The translations under genes and the position numbers were made by a program. From Bacteroidota bacterium (lineage in GTDB: Bacteria > Bacteroidota > Bacteroidia > Bacteroidales > Tenuifilaceae): 60,158 nt of DNA. How positions within the stretch are numbered: the first letter of the stretch is position 1; each line of letters begins with the position of its first letter. Shown here one piece after another: positions 27,778 to 36,333 of this stretch. The notes beneath the pieces were generated by a model. That model was not told the DNA's origin. It made no database searches and saw only the letters and a program-made list of their open reading frames with translations. The stretch is taken from positions 1 through 60,158 of the forward strand of contig JAKQKB010000214.1 of NCBI GenBank assembly GCA_029560875.1, given 5' to 3'.

Positions 27778-27840
27778 TATACCCAACAATATCTATTACT
27801 ATGGGTATAAAAAAATCTGGAAATAATTCCAGATTTTTTT
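27778..27840. terminator. Two tandem hairpins; bidirectional terminator
   Basis: TATACCCA (27778-27785) pairs with TGGGTATA (27802-27809), and AATCTGGAA (27814-27822) pairs with TTCCAGATT (27827-27835) followed by T. The A run at 27809-27816 gives the T run for the minus strand. It separates two convergent genes. Confidence 0.85.
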
Positions 27841-27851
27841 ATTGTGGTGTT

Positions 27852-29195
27852 TTAGAATCCTCCATCTACAATCCAAACCTTATTGGGGTTGTCGTTACGG
27901 ACTGCTAGGTTGTGCTTAATGGTTTTGCCCGATTTTAGTTTGATTTCGTAAGGAACAAACTCTCCGGGGTATTGACCCGATTTAAATGGTTCGCCCAGTT
28001 TTACAAGTGTTAAGCCACCAAATTTGTCTTTTACTTCCTTTACTTTTGGGCCGTTGCTCGAGATAAATTCGAAGGTTTGTGCCACTAGTTTCCAATTGCT
28101 GTTTGATAAGCCTTCGAAGAATAACTCTGCAGCCCTTTTGCTACTTATGTTTTTGAATGTTTCGTTGTTAATCTCTCTTGATAAATCAAACCATTCAGTT
28201 CCTTTTGGTAGATTTATACTAAACAGACTTTCATCTATAGTTGTGTTGTATTCAATACTTGTGATTTCTGCAATTAACGTTTCATTCTTGCCCTCAAGGA
28301 TAAATATTTTTAATCCTTTAAGCAGTTTGGTGTTTTTGTCAAATATATACTCGCGTCGGTTATCCGATTCTTCAATAGAACTATTCTTGCAGTAATCGTT
28401 AATGAAATTTCCCTTTGCGTTCGATGTGATTGTAAAATACATCAATCCTTCTTTTTCTTCCATCTTAAACTTTGAGCCATCGGCCTTGATATTGTTTTGT
28501 TCCTTCGATAGAACTCTTTCTGGCTCCAGTAGTATTAAAAACCATTCTGCAATGGAAGATGTTTTGGAATCCTTAAAGTATCCATCAACCTTAGGCACGA
28601 AAAGGTATTGGGAGTTTCCATCGTTAACCAAAGTTCTTCCCGACTTTTCAATTCTCCATTTCGCAGAGGGCTCAAAAGTCTTGTAGATTGTGTGGTCAAC
28701 CATGTCGTAGGTTGTTCCCACAAGGGCAAAGTTGTCCGAAGCATCGGTGTGAACCTTCAGTTTGATGACCATGTTTTTGATAAACTGCGTTGCTTTAATT
28801 GAACTTTCAAAAAAGCTGTTGGCAGCTCTAGCCGAATGGTTAAAGATATTTGTGGTGTTGTCAAGTACTGGTATTGCCACCATAAGTATGGCAAATACAG
28901 CAGCAATGCTAAGAACCTTTTTAAATCTTGAATTTAATTTTACAGCTTTAGTTTCTTGAGTGCTCATTTTTTGTCCCTCCATTTTTAGTTGGTTCATAAT
29001 GTTTTGCTTTAGCAAAAATGGGGCATTGGGTTGCTGGATAGGTTTGAGTGTTGACAGAGCTTTTTTTGTGTTTTCGTACTCAACAAAGCAATTGGGGCAT
29101 TGCTGGATATGTTCTAAAATATCGGCTACTTCAGTTGGATTTACTTCCAAATCGAACAGATTAACCATTTCTAATTTACATTTTTCACAGTCCAT
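27852..29195 (-). CDS. Anti-sigma factor with zinc-finger N-terminus and LolA-like periplasmic domain
   Basis: A 447-residue single-pass membrane protein. The cytoplasmic N-terminus has 'CEKCKLEM' and 'HIQQCPNC', matching the HxxxCxxC zinc anti-sigma (ZAS/zf-HC2) domain. One membrane helix lies at about 93-112. The long extracytoplasmic part contains a LolA/LolB-like lipoprotein-carrier region (about 125-335, ending 'INLPKGTEWFDLS') and a further domain to 447. It overlaps the sigma gene by 11 bases and has a strong Shine-Dalgarno, so it is made in balance with its sigma partner. The long lipid-carrier-like sensor suggests it monitors a lipid or lipoprotein signal; this is inference. Confidence 0.85.
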   Translation of the reverse strand: MDCEKCKLEMVNLFDLEVNPTEVADILEHIQQCPNCFVEYENTKKALSTLKPIQQPNAPFLLKQNIMNQLKMEGQKMSTQETKAVKLNSRFKKVLSIAAVFAILMVAIPVLDNTTNIFNHSARAANSFFESSIKATQFIKNMVIKLKVHTDASDNFALVGTTYDMVDHTIYKTFEPSAKWRIEKSGRTLVNDGNSQYLFVPKVDGYFKDSKTSSIAEWFLILLEPERVLSKEQNNIKADGSKFKMEEKEGLMYFTITSNAKGNFINDYCKNSSIEESDNRREYIFDKNTKLLKGLKIFILEGKNETLIAEITSIEYNTTIDESLFSINLPKGTEWFDLSREINNETFKNISSKRAAELFFEGLSNSNWKLVAQTFEFISSNGPKVKEVKDKFGGLTLVKLGEPFKSGQYPGEFVPYEIKLKSGKTIKHNLAVRNDNPNKVWIVDGGF

Positions 29196-29727
29196 ATTTT
29201 ACCTCCTTTTGTGTTGTTACTCCAACTTTTAGTTTGTCAATACCGTATTTAAATCGCGATTTTATAGTGGTAATAGGAATTTCGAGAATCGATGCTATTT
29301 CAACAAAACTTAGGTTGTCAAAAATTCTTAGTCTAATTACATCGGCCTGTTCATCTGGTAAATCGGTTAGGAGTTTGTTTATCCTTTTGTACTCCTCAAT
29401 CTGAATCATATTTTCAGATATATCTTTCTCTTGCAGATGATTTGGCAACGACGCCGTATCAATAGATTCAAACTGTAGTTTTTTGCTTTTCCGGTGATAA
29501 TCCACACAGGCGTTTGCAATGCTTCGGTACAGGTAGTGTTTGATGTTTTTAATAGAATCTAAGTTGTTATTTTCGTGATACAATTTTATAAACACATCCT
29601 GAACTATATCTTGCGAGTCGGCAAAATTGCCTGTTCTAAAAAAAGCAAAACTAAAAAGTTGATCCTGAAATTCCGTTATTACCTTTTCCAGTTCTTCCAA
29701 TTTGCTACGGCCGTTAGCTAATTCCAT
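29185..29727 (-). CDS. ECF-type RNA polymerase sigma factor
   Basis: A 180-residue sigma-70 family factor with regions 2 and 4 only. Region 2 is 'DSQDIVQDVFIKLY' followed by 'IKHYLYRSIANACVDYHRK' (about 35-80). Region 4 is 'LPDEQADVIRLRIFDNLSF' and 'ASILEIPITTIKSRFKYG' (about 120-165). It is followed by its overlapping zinc-finger anti-sigma gene. The upstream region carries an unusual direct repeat at 29755-29782. Confidence 0.95.
   Translation of the reverse strand: MELANGRSKLEELEKVITEFQDQLFSFAFFRTGNFADSQDIVQDVFIKLYHENNNLDSIKNIKHYLYRSIANACVDYHRKSKKLQFESIDTASLPNHLQEKDISENMIQIEEYKRINKLLTDLPDEQADVIRLRIFDNLSFVEIASILEIPITTIKSRFKYGIDKLKVGVTTQKEVKYGL
29202..29208 (-). promoter_or_regulatory. Strong Shine-Dalgarno of the anti-sigma gene, inside the sigma coding end
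   Basis: AAGGAGG on the minus strand lies 6 bases before the anti-sigma ATG and within the last codons of the sigma gene. It fixes the start and implies coupled translation. Confidence 0.8.
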
Positions 29728-29754
29728 TTTTGCGTTTTAAAGCTTTGTTGATAC

Positions 29755-29782
29755 GACGTAAAAGTCAGAATAAAAGACGTAA
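29755..29782 (-). promoter_or_regulatory. Direct repeat TTACGTC upstream of the ECF sigma gene
   Basis: TTACGTC occurs twice on the minus strand (29755-29761 and 29776-29782), centred exactly 21 bases apart, which is two helical turns. The nearer copy is 27 bases upstream of the sigma ATG. It could be a regulator site or part of an autoregulated ECF promoter. Confidence 0.5.
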
Positions 29783-29831
29783 TTTTTATTTTTTTTTATC
29801 TATTGATAACCAAATGGAGGTGTTTTATGTA

Positions 29832-29865
29832 ATAAAAAATAGCCAGATATTTGAATCTGGCTATT
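29832..29865 (-). terminator. Terminator of the Cys-rich small-protein gene
   Basis: AATAGCCAGAT (29838-29848) pairs perfectly with ATCTGGCTATT (29855-29865). The minus strand continues TTTTT. Confidence 0.85.
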
Positions 29866-29921
29866 CAATCTTCAAAACCATCCTAAAGAGATGGGTTGGT
29901 AAGGTTTATTCTTGCAGGCTT

Positions 29922-30164
29922 TTACCCCACTTCAACTTTTTGGCTAACTTTTTTAACTGTTGCTGTGTGACAGGCTTTGCAACAGAATGGGCAGCCATTG
30001 GATTTTGGAAATGATTTTTTTGCTTCTTTAAGCGCTTCGTTGCAGGTTCCAAATAGGCCTACATAGTAACGCTTGGTTTGGTCGGGAAGGAATTTGCATC
30101 CACTTCGGTGCATTTCGTATTCACCGGTCTCCTTTGCTTTGAGGTCAATGTAAAAGATATCCAT
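29922..30164 (-). CDS. Small Cys/His-rich protein, probably metal-binding
   Basis: An 80-residue protein starting MDIFYIDLK. It has 'EMHRSGCKFLPD', a central Cys and the C-terminal 'GCPFCCKACHTA', which would make a zinc-ribbon or Ada-like metal site. There is no signal peptide. It resembles small conserved Bacteroidota proteins but I do not recognise a named family. ATG 30164 is preferred over an in-frame upstream ATG at 30212, because the conserved-looking sequence begins there. Confidence 0.7.
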   Translation of the reverse strand: MDIFYIDLKAKETGEYEMHRSGCKFLPDQTKRYYVGLFGTCNEALKEAKKSFPKSNGCPFCCKACHTATVKKVSQKVEVG

Positions 30165-30252
30165 AGCTATAAGTTTTAATGTCCCTTTATAGTTTAATAT
30201 GGATAGGTGCAAAATTGTTACCCCCCTTTTCCAAAAAAAAATCGATGTAATG

Positions 30253-30281
30253 AAAAAATCCAGACTCTGTCTGGATTTTTT
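30253..30281 (-). terminator. Terminator after the DUF4349 gene
   Basis: AAAAAATCCAGAC (30253-30265) and GTCTGGATTTTTT (30269-30281) are perfectly self-complementary around a 3-base loop, with A and T runs giving termination on either strand. Confidence 0.85.
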
Positions 30282-30285
30282 AAGC

Positions 30286-31221
30286 CTATATTGATTCTTG
30301 AGTGAATGTTTGATTGGAGTCGTCTTTTGTTTTCTTTTTCTTGTCTTTTTTCTTTTTCTTATCCGATTTTTTACTTTTTTGCCCCATTGTTTTCCACCAA
30401 ATCAGGTAAACAACTGCGGTTATTACCCACACAGGCCAAATTTTCATAAAGAAAATAAGCACCCATACAATCCCTTTCCAACCAGCGTGTAGGGCTTCCT
30501 TTACTTTTTGCCAGAAACTGGGCATCTCATCGGGTGTGTACTTGAATTCAAGTTTTTGGTAGAAGTAAAGCGATATTGTGCTTAAATTAACCTGATGGTC
30601 GATGTATTTCATTCTCCCTTCGGCCGATTCAATCTCGGCACGGATTTCGCCTAGTTTATTTTCAATTTTAAGGATATCCTCAATATTGCTGGTTTTGCGA
30701 AGTAAATCGAGGTATGTTTTCTCAACCTTGCGCTTGTTTTCCATTCGGGTTTTAACGTCGATATACTCCTCGGTAACATCCTGTGTGTAGATGTTTTGAT
30801 AATCGACACGTTTAGCCACAGTGGTTAGCAATTTTAACAGACCATTGAATCCTGTGGCGGGAACTTTTATTTCCATGTTGTTTCCAAGCTGTAAATCGGA
30901 TTGTTGGAAACCTTCACTGGTAATGTATGCTTTGGATGCAACTATTATGGAATCAATCTGTTTTTTCGATTTTGCATAGTCAACCACCTCCATACTAACA
31001 TTGGCTGTTTTAATAATTTTTGGTGCAACCTCGTTGGATTCATTCCTGAAACCTGCCTTGTCAGCTTTGTAATCTTGTCTGGTTGCCACAGGTGCTGCTT
31101 CCATGTCAATAGCATCATTGAATACTATCTGTTCTTCTGCCTTGTTTGAGTTGCTTTTGCTATTGCAACCAAAAAGGATTGCTATTAGCGCAATTGATGT
31201 AAGTAGGATTGGCTTTTTCAT
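30286..31221 (-). CDS. DUF4349 lipoprotein with C-terminal membrane helix
   Basis: A 311-residue protein with a lipobox 'AILFGCNS' (Cys19). The middle (about 65-235) is the DUF4349 fold with the pattern 'KTANVSMEVVDYAKSKKQID' and a coiled coil at 'EDILKIENKLGEIRAEIES'. A membrane helix (about 247-275) is followed by a Lys-rich tail 'KKSDKKKKKDKKKK' that should lie in the cytoplasm. The family is thought to be envelope-associated, of unknown function. Confidence 0.88.
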   Translation of the reverse strand: MKKPILLTSIALIAILFGCNSKSNSNKAEEQIVFNDAIDMEAAPVATRQDYKADKAGFRNESNEVAPKIIKTANVSMEVVDYAKSKKQIDSIIVASKAYITSEGFQQSDLQLGNNMEIKVPATGFNGLLKLLTTVAKRVDYQNIYTQDVTEEYIDVKTRMENKRKVEKTYLDLLRKTSNIEDILKIENKLGEIRAEIESAEGRMKYIDHQVNLSTISLYFYQKLEFKYTPDEMPSFWQKVKEALHAGWKGIVWVLIFFMKIWPVWVITAVVYLIWWKTMGQKSKKSDKKKKKDKKKKTKDDSNQTFTQESI

Positions 31222-31301
31222 ATGACAAATTAAGTTATTCAGTTATTGAGATAGTATATGGAGTTTTCTATTATTAACGTTTCAAAATCTAAAATATTAA
31301 T

Positions 31302-31514
31302 CTACTTACTAACTATTTTTATGGTCTCATCAAAAACCTCTACAATATCACCATTCCTGAGCTTGGCTCTTTTGCGTGTTTCAACCTGACCATTAAGGGT
31401 AACATCGCCATTCTCTACCAAAAAGTGTGCCTCTCCACCTGAGTTTGCCAAACGGCAAGCCTTTAAAAGTTGGTCTAGTTGAATATACTCCGATTCAATT
31501 TGAAATTCCTGCAT
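31302..31514 (-). CDS. S4-domain RNA-binding protein
   Basis: A 70-residue protein with one S4 domain ('YIQLDQLLKACRLANSGGEA', then 'VTLNGQVETRKRAKLRNGDI'). It is like the YbcJ/RlbA family of small S4 proteins that bind structured RNA, probably rRNA. ATG 31514 is chosen; a TTG at 31535 would add a short unlikely extension. Confidence 0.88.
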   Translation of the reverse strand: MQEFQIESEYIQLDQLLKACRLANSGGEAHFLVENGDVTLNGQVETRKRAKLRNGDIVEVFDETIKIVSK

Positions 31515-31630
31515 ACAATACGTTTTAAAATTCAATCAAATTTAGTTGATTTTTTGTTCTGTGTAAAATTCATTCTCGATTAGTTGATAATTGTTCTGGG
31601 GTTCGGTAAATCCATTTAATCACTCCATTT

Positions 31631-31659
31631 TTGTATTGCAATAAAAGTCGCTAATTTTA
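31631..31659 (+). promoter_or_regulatory. Possible promoter of the GT2 gene
   Basis: TTG (31631-31633), an 18-base spacer and TAATTTTA (31652-31659) match the phylum pattern with one change. The ATG follows 23 bases later. Confidence 0.4.
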
Positions 31660-31682
31660 AGCGTTTTTAGATTGATACTTTT

Positions 31683-32675
31683 ATGGAGAATTTAAATCTT
31701 TCGTTAATAGTTCCTGTTTATAACCGCCCCAACGAGATTGAGGAGTTGCTGGATAGTTTGTCGAAACAAACCGATAGGGATTTTGAAATTGTAATTGTTG
31801 AGGATGGTTCAACCATAACTTGCACTGAGCAGATTGAGAAGTATAAGCCGGTTTTCGATATAAAATATTTCTTTAAACCCAATACTGGTCCAGGGCAATC
31901 GCGTAATTACGGAATGGAGCGTGCCAGTGGCAATTACTTTATAATACTGGATTCCGACTGCATTATACCAAGCGGATACATTGCAACTGTGCGAAAATCG
32001 CTTAGGGAGAATTACTTCGATACTTTTGGTGGCCCCGATAGAGCCGACAAATCGTTCACAAACCTTCAGCAGGCAGTGGATTACTCTATGACATCGTTTT
32101 TTACAACGGGCGGAATTCGTGGTGGTAAAAAGCAGTTGGATAAGTACTATCCACGCAGTTTCAATATGGGAATATCCAAGGAGGTTTTTGAAAAGACTGG
32201 AGGTTTTCCTTCGGTTCGTTACGCTGCAAGTAAAGCGGCAGGTGAGGATATTGAGTTGAGCATCAATATTTACAAGCAGGGATTTGAAATTGGGCTGATA
32301 AGCGATGCCTATGTTTACCATAAACGCCGAACCAGTATAAAGCAGTTTTACCGTCAGGTTTATAACTTTGGATATGCAAGAGTAACGCTGTCGCGTAGGA
32401 ATAAAGGAACGTTGAAGTTGGTTCATCTTTTGCCTTTGGCATTCACGCTTGGTTCTGTAGGACTAGTTATCTGTGCAATATTTATTTCGTGGATGTTCCT
32501 ATTACCGTTGATGCTATTTATGTTACTAGTTAATCTAGATGCAATTATTCGTAAACGCAGCCTGTTGATTGCTAAACTCGCAATGTTCATCAGTCTTATC
32601 CAACTATATGGCTATGGACTTGGGTTTATGAAAGGCGTTTGGGATGTAATGAGAGGAAAATCAATTGGACAATAA
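31683..32675 (+). CDS. Glycosyltransferase family 2 with C-terminal membrane segments
   Basis: A 330-residue GT-A enzyme. 'LSLIVPVYNRPNEIEELLDS' starts the nucleotide-binding domain, 'ILDSDCIIP' contains the DxD metal site, and 'GEDIELSINIYKQGF' is the ED-type base region. Two hydrophobic segments (about 252-292 and 298-318) would anchor it to the membrane with the active site in the cytoplasm. Its acceptor is unknown. It resembles single-copy Bacteroidota GT2 enzymes placed near queG. Confidence 0.9.
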   Translation: MENLNLSLIVPVYNRPNEIEELLDSLSKQTDRDFEIVIVEDGSTITCTEQIEKYKPVFDIKYFFKPNTGPGQSRNYGMERASGNYFIILDSDCIIPSGYIATVRKSLRENYFDTFGGPDRADKSFTNLQQAVDYSMTSFFTTGGIRGGKKQLDKYYPRSFNMGISKEVFEKTGGFPSVRYAASKAAGEDIELSINIYKQGFEIGLISDAYVYHKRRTSIKQFYRQVYNFGYARVTLSRRNKGTLKLVHLLPLAFTLGSVGLVICAIFISWMFLLPLMLFMLLVNLDAIIRKRSLLIAKLAMFISLIQLYGYGLGFMKGVWDVMRGKSIGQ

Positions 32676-32735
32676 GTTAATTAGCCAATAAGTCAATTCC
32701 TAAGTCACAATATTTACTTTCAACCAATAAACAAA

Positions 32736-33656
32736 ATGATTCCAAATCTTCGCATAGTAGAACTAGCCACCGAGGTTGGGTTTGATGCCTGCGGAGTTAG
32801 CGTTGTTTCGGAGTTGGTTGAGGAGAAGGAACGTTTAGCTGATTGGATTTCCAACGGACATCACGCTGAAATGGCCTATATGGCTAAGAATTTTGAAATG
32901 CGTTTGAATCCCGCATTAATTGTTCCCAATGCAAAATCGGTCATTAGCGTTTTACTTAGCTATAAACGAGAGGATTTATCCATAATTAAAAATCCTCCAA
33001 AAATATCACGTTATGCACTTGGCCCCGATTATCATTTGGTGATAAAAACTATGCTTTTTGATTTGTTGAGCCGAATTAGGGAGGAGTTTGGCTCTGTTAA
33101 TGGACGAGCATTTGTTGACTCAGCTCCAGTTTTGGAACGTGCTTGGGCTGTGAAATCTGGCTTAGGTTGGATAGGGAAAAGCTCAAATCTTATTCACCCT
33201 GCTCTTGGGTCATACGTTTTTATTGGTGAACTTATTGTTGATGTTGAGATTGAACCTACAAACAATGAGATTCCTAATAGGTGTGGGAATTGTACCCGAT
33301 GTGTTGATGCTTGTCCTACAGGAGCAATAGTTAAACCCCTAGTGATTGATGCCAGTAAATGTATTTCATACATCAACATTGAGAAAAAAACTCCATTAAC
33401 AGAGCAAGAGTTTTCAATGCTAAACAATTGGTGTTTTGGTTGCGATATTTGCCAGGAGGCCTGTCCTTGGAACAAAAAGGCTGCAATTAAAAATCATCCT
33501 CAACTCCAGGCTGAAAAGTTGAATGAATTGTTACCCGAGCAGCTAGTCGGTATGTCGGAAACTGAATTCGGGGAATTATTTGCCGAAACGCCCTTAATGC
33601 GTGCTGGCTATGAAAAGGTAATGTTGGCTGTAAAGAGCATTCATCAACAAAAATAA
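32736..33656 (+). CDS. queG: Epoxyqueuosine reductase
   Basis: The last step of queuosine biosynthesis: reduces epoxyqueuosine in tRNA to queuosine using cobalamin and two [4Fe-4S] clusters. The clusters are bound by 'CGNCTRCVDACPTGAI' and 'CFGCDICQEACPWN', with their CxxCxxCxxxCP pattern. 306 residues match the short form without the C-terminal HEAT-like extension. A bidirectional terminator lies just downstream. Confidence 0.96.
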   Translation: MIPNLRIVELATEVGFDACGVSVVSELVEEKERLADWISNGHHAEMAYMAKNFEMRLNPALIVPNAKSVISVLLSYKREDLSIIKNPPKISRYALGPDYHLVIKTMLFDLLSRIREEFGSVNGRAFVDSAPVLERAWAVKSGLGWIGKSSNLIHPALGSYVFIGELIVDVEIEPTNNEIPNRCGNCTRCVDACPTGAIVKPLVIDASKCISYINIEKKTPLTEQEFSMLNNWCFGCDICQEACPWNKKAAIKNHPQLQAEKLNELLPEQLVGMSETEFGELFAETPLMRAGYEKVMLAVKSIHQQK

Positions 33657-33688
33657 AAACTGCGAAACCATATGGCCTCGCAGTTTTT
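33655..33688. terminator. Bidirectional terminator between queG and ahcY
   Basis: AAAAACTGCGA (33655-33665) and TCGCAGTTTTT (33678-33688) form a perfect 11-bp stem. Each arm supplies the T run for one strand. The stem begins one base before the queG stop codon's last base. Confidence 0.9.
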
Positions 33689-33707
33689 GTTTTGAATATT
33701 TAAATTA

Positions 33708-35126
33708 TTAGTACCTGTAGTGTTCTGGTTTGTATGGACCTTCAACTTTAACACCAATGTAATCGGCCTGTTTTTGGCTTAACTTGGTTAGTTTTACTCC
33801 AATTTGCTCAAGGTGTAGGCGAGCAACCTCCTCGTCGAGTTCCTTTGGTAAGCGGTAAACATCAACATCAAGTTTCTTTGTCCAAAGTTCAATTTGCGCC
33901 AGGGTTTGGTTGCTAAAACTATTACTCATCACAAAACTTGGGTGACCGGTTGCGCATCCAAGGTTCACTAAACGGCCTTCGGCAAGTAAAAACATCGATT
34001 TTCCATCAGGGAAGTAGTACTGGTCAACCTGTGGTTTAACAGTTACTTTCTTGATGTTTTTATCGTTGTTTAATCTGTCGACTTGAATTTCATTATCGAA
34101 GTGACCAATGTTGCAAACAATTGCTTGGTCCTTCATCTTGTACATATGCTCAAGGGTGATAATATCGCAGTTGCCAGTAGTTGTAACGTAAATGTTGCCT
34201 TCGTCAAGAGCATCCTCTAGAGGTTTGATTTCAAACCCTTCCATTGCTGCTTGTAGCGCACAAATTGGGTCTATTTCAGTTACAATAACGCGCGAACCGT
34301 ATGAGCGCATGCTCTTGGCGCAACCTTTACCAACATCACCATAGCCACAAACAACAACCACTTTACCCGCAAGCATAACATCAGTGGCGCGCTTAATACC
34401 ATCGGCTAACGATTCACGGCAGCCGTAAAGGTTATCGAATTTACTCTTTGTAACCGAGTCGTTAACGTTGATTGCAGGAACAAGCAACTCGTTACGCTCC
34501 TTCATTTGGTATAACCTATGAACTCCAGTGGTTGTTTCCTCCGAAACTCCTTTCCACTCTTTAACAAGGTTGTGCCATTTGTTTGGTTCTTTTGCAAGAG
34601 TTTCTTTCAGTAGATTTAGAATAACTCCTTCCTCGTGGCTTTCTGCCTTGCGATTTAGGAATTCCTTATTGTTTTCGGCCTTGTAACCCCAGTGAATAAG
34701 TAGGGTGGCATCGCCACCATCGTCAACAATTAAGTTTGGACCTTGGCTGTTTGGGAACGATAAGGCCTGTTCTGTACACCACCAGTACTCTTCAAGGGTT
34801 TCGCCTTTCCAAGCAAAAACTGGAATTCCTGCGGCAGCAATTGCAGCAGCAGCGTGATCCTGAGTTGAAAAGATGTTGCAGCTTGCCCAACGAACATCAG
34901 CGCCAAGTTCTTTTAAAGTTTCAATTAGCACTGCTGTTTGAATTGTCATATGCAGAGAGCCCATAATACGAGCGCCCTTAAGCGGTTTCTGAGTGCCAAA
35001 CTTTTTGCGAATAGCCATTAATCCGGGCATTTCCTTTTCGGCAATCTCAATTTCCTTTCTACCCCAATCGGCAAGTTTAATGTCCTTTACCTTGTAAGAT
35101 AAGGATGATGTTTTTGCTTGTTCCAT
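33708..35126 (-). CDS. ahcY: S-adenosylhomocysteinase
   Basis: Hydrolyses S-adenosylhomocysteine to adenosine and homocysteine, removing the product inhibitor of methyltransferases. The 472 residues include the bacterial insert. The NAD-binding '[18 protein letters not shown]', the catalytic Lys/Asp/His block and the C-terminal '[10 protein letters not shown]' are the family signatures. It follows ribF by 24 bases and probably shares its transcript. Confidence 0.97.
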   Translation of the reverse strand: MEQAKTSSLSYKVKDIKLADWGRKEIEIAEKEMPGLMAIRKKFGTQKPLKGARIMGSLHMTIQTAVLIETLKELGADVRWASCNIFSTQDHAAAAIAAAGIPVFAWKGETLEEYWWCTEQALSFPNSQGPNLIVDDGGDATLLIHWGYKAENNKEFLNRKAESHEEGVILNLLKETLAKEPNKWHNLVKEWKGVSEETTTGVHRLYQMKERNELLVPAINVNDSVTKSKFDNLYGCRESLADGIKRATDVMLAGKVVVVCGYGDVGKGCAKSMRSYGSRVIVTEIDPICALQAAMEGFEIKPLEDALDEGNIYVTTTGNCDIITLEHMYKMKDQAIVCNIGHFDNEIQVDRLNNDKNIKKVTVKPQVDQYYFPDGKSMFLLAEGRLVNLGCATGHPSFVMSNSFSNQTLAQIELWTKKLDVDVYRLPKELDEEVARLHLEQIGVKLTKLSQKQADYIGVKVEGPYKPEHYRY

Positions 35127-35150
35127 TATGTTGTTATTAAATTTTGAAAA

Positions 35151-36128
35151 CTACTTTGTTGTACGCAAAGTTAGGAATAAGTTTTGAAATGAGTAGGAAC
35201 TGTGCCCTTTTAGAACTTCAATGGCAATTTCCTTGTCTTTGTCAAGTTGATGCTTTAGGTGTTCAACAGAGGGGAAGCGTTTTTCGTTTCGTAAACGCTT
35301 AATTAATGCAATTTCGATACCTGAGTTATAGATTTCTTTGTCGAAATCAAAAATATGAACTTCAATGGTTTGTCGGCGACTACTTTCAATAGTTGGTCGG
35401 AAGCCAATATTGAGCATGCCTTGTTTTATCTCACCATCAATATTAACTACAACTGCATAAACACCTTCAAGTGGGATAAGTTTTAATGGGTCGTTTGGGC
35501 GAATATTGGCTGTGGGGAATCCAATTTGCCTACCAACCTGATTGCCCGATTCCACTGCGCCTGTAATTAGGTAAGGGTAACCAAGCATATGGTTTGCCCG
35601 GTCAATATCACCTTTAATTAATGCTTCTCGTATTTTTGTGGAACTAATATTTACGCCATCAACAATTAGTTGTTCAATTACTTCAACTGTGTAGCCATGC
35701 TCATGGCTTAGCTGTTTAAGTAAATCGGCATTCCCTGAACCACCTTTCCCAAATCTATGGTCGGCTCCAACCACAAAATGCTTTACGTGGTAATCTTTAA
35801 CAAGATGATTGATAAAAGCCTCTGGTTCCAAATTGATATATTGAGGGGTGAACTCCTGAACAATCAAAAAATCGATACCGCATTTCGATACAATCTTTGA
35901 TTTTTCGTTAAGAGTTGTCAAAAACCTTAATTTTTCAGGGTCTTTTTGTAGAACAAGCCTTGGATGTGGCCAAAATGTTAGAACAGCTGAACCCAGCCCC
36001 ATTAGTTCTGCAGATTTCAGAACACCATCAATGAGAGTTCTGTGCCCAGCGTGAACGCCATCGAAAAAGCCCATGGTAAGGGCAATTTCTCTTCCTTTGG
36101 TTTGTTCGGGTTTCTGGACAATAATCAT
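35151..36128 (-). CDS. ribF: Bifunctional riboflavin kinase / FAD synthetase
   Basis: Turns riboflavin into FMN and then FAD. The N-terminal adenylyltransferase half has 'LTMGFFDGVHAGHRTLI' and 'ISSTKIREALIKGD'. The C-terminal kinase half (about 185-310) has 'IGFPTANIRPN' and 'GVYAVVV'. Its 325 residues fit. It heads a two-gene unit with ahcY. It works with ribBA (6237) in the same pathway though the genes lie far apart. Confidence 0.96.
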   Translation of the reverse strand: MIIVQKPEQTKGREIALTMGFFDGVHAGHRTLIDGVLKSAELMGLGSAVLTFWPHPRLVLQKDPEKLRFLTTLNEKSKIVSKCGIDFLIVQEFTPQYINLEPEAFINHLVKDYHVKHFVVGADHRFGKGGSGNADLLKQLSHEHGYTVEVIEQLIVDGVNISSTKIREALIKGDIDRANHMLGYPYLITGAVESGNQVGRQIGFPTANIRPNDPLKLIPLEGVYAVVVNIDGEIKQGMLNIGFRPTIESSRRQTIEVHIFDFDKEIYNSGIEIALIKRLRNEKRFPSVEHLKHQLDKDKEIAIEVLKGHSSYSFQNLFLTLRTTK

Positions 36129-36222
36129 AAAAACGCTATGGGTTGGACTTGCTAAGATGCTAATTTTAGTTTATTATTTCAACGAATTACATTTTTAACA
36201 TTACTCATGTTGACAAAGTTTA

Positions 36223-36332
36223 ACAAGCCGTAGACGTACGACTTGTATGAGTGGACGAAAGTTTTGTTTTGGGTGACAAACGGATTGCATGCTGGCTGAA
36301 GTTGTTGTAATAAATTATCAGCCAGCATTTTT
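36223..36332 (+). ncRNA. Candidate small structured RNA or stem-loop region
   Basis: In the 205-base gap between ribF and the glycogen operon, a 24-base imperfect hairpin (36223-36246, ACAAG..CTTGT with inner CGTA-GACG-TACG) is followed by an 11-bp perfect stem (36289-36299 with 36318-36328) and TTTTT on the plus strand. That order is what a short plus-strand RNA with its own terminator would show. No clear promoter precedes it. It may instead be the 3' hairpin of the glycogen operon, whose last stop is at 36334. Confidence 0.3.
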
Positions 36333-36333
36333 G

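Noticed and set aside
31809..32426. A 205-codon open frame antisense to the GT2 gene
   Set aside because: The sense strand encodes a clear glycosyltransferase with its DxD; the antisense translation shows no domain or start signal.
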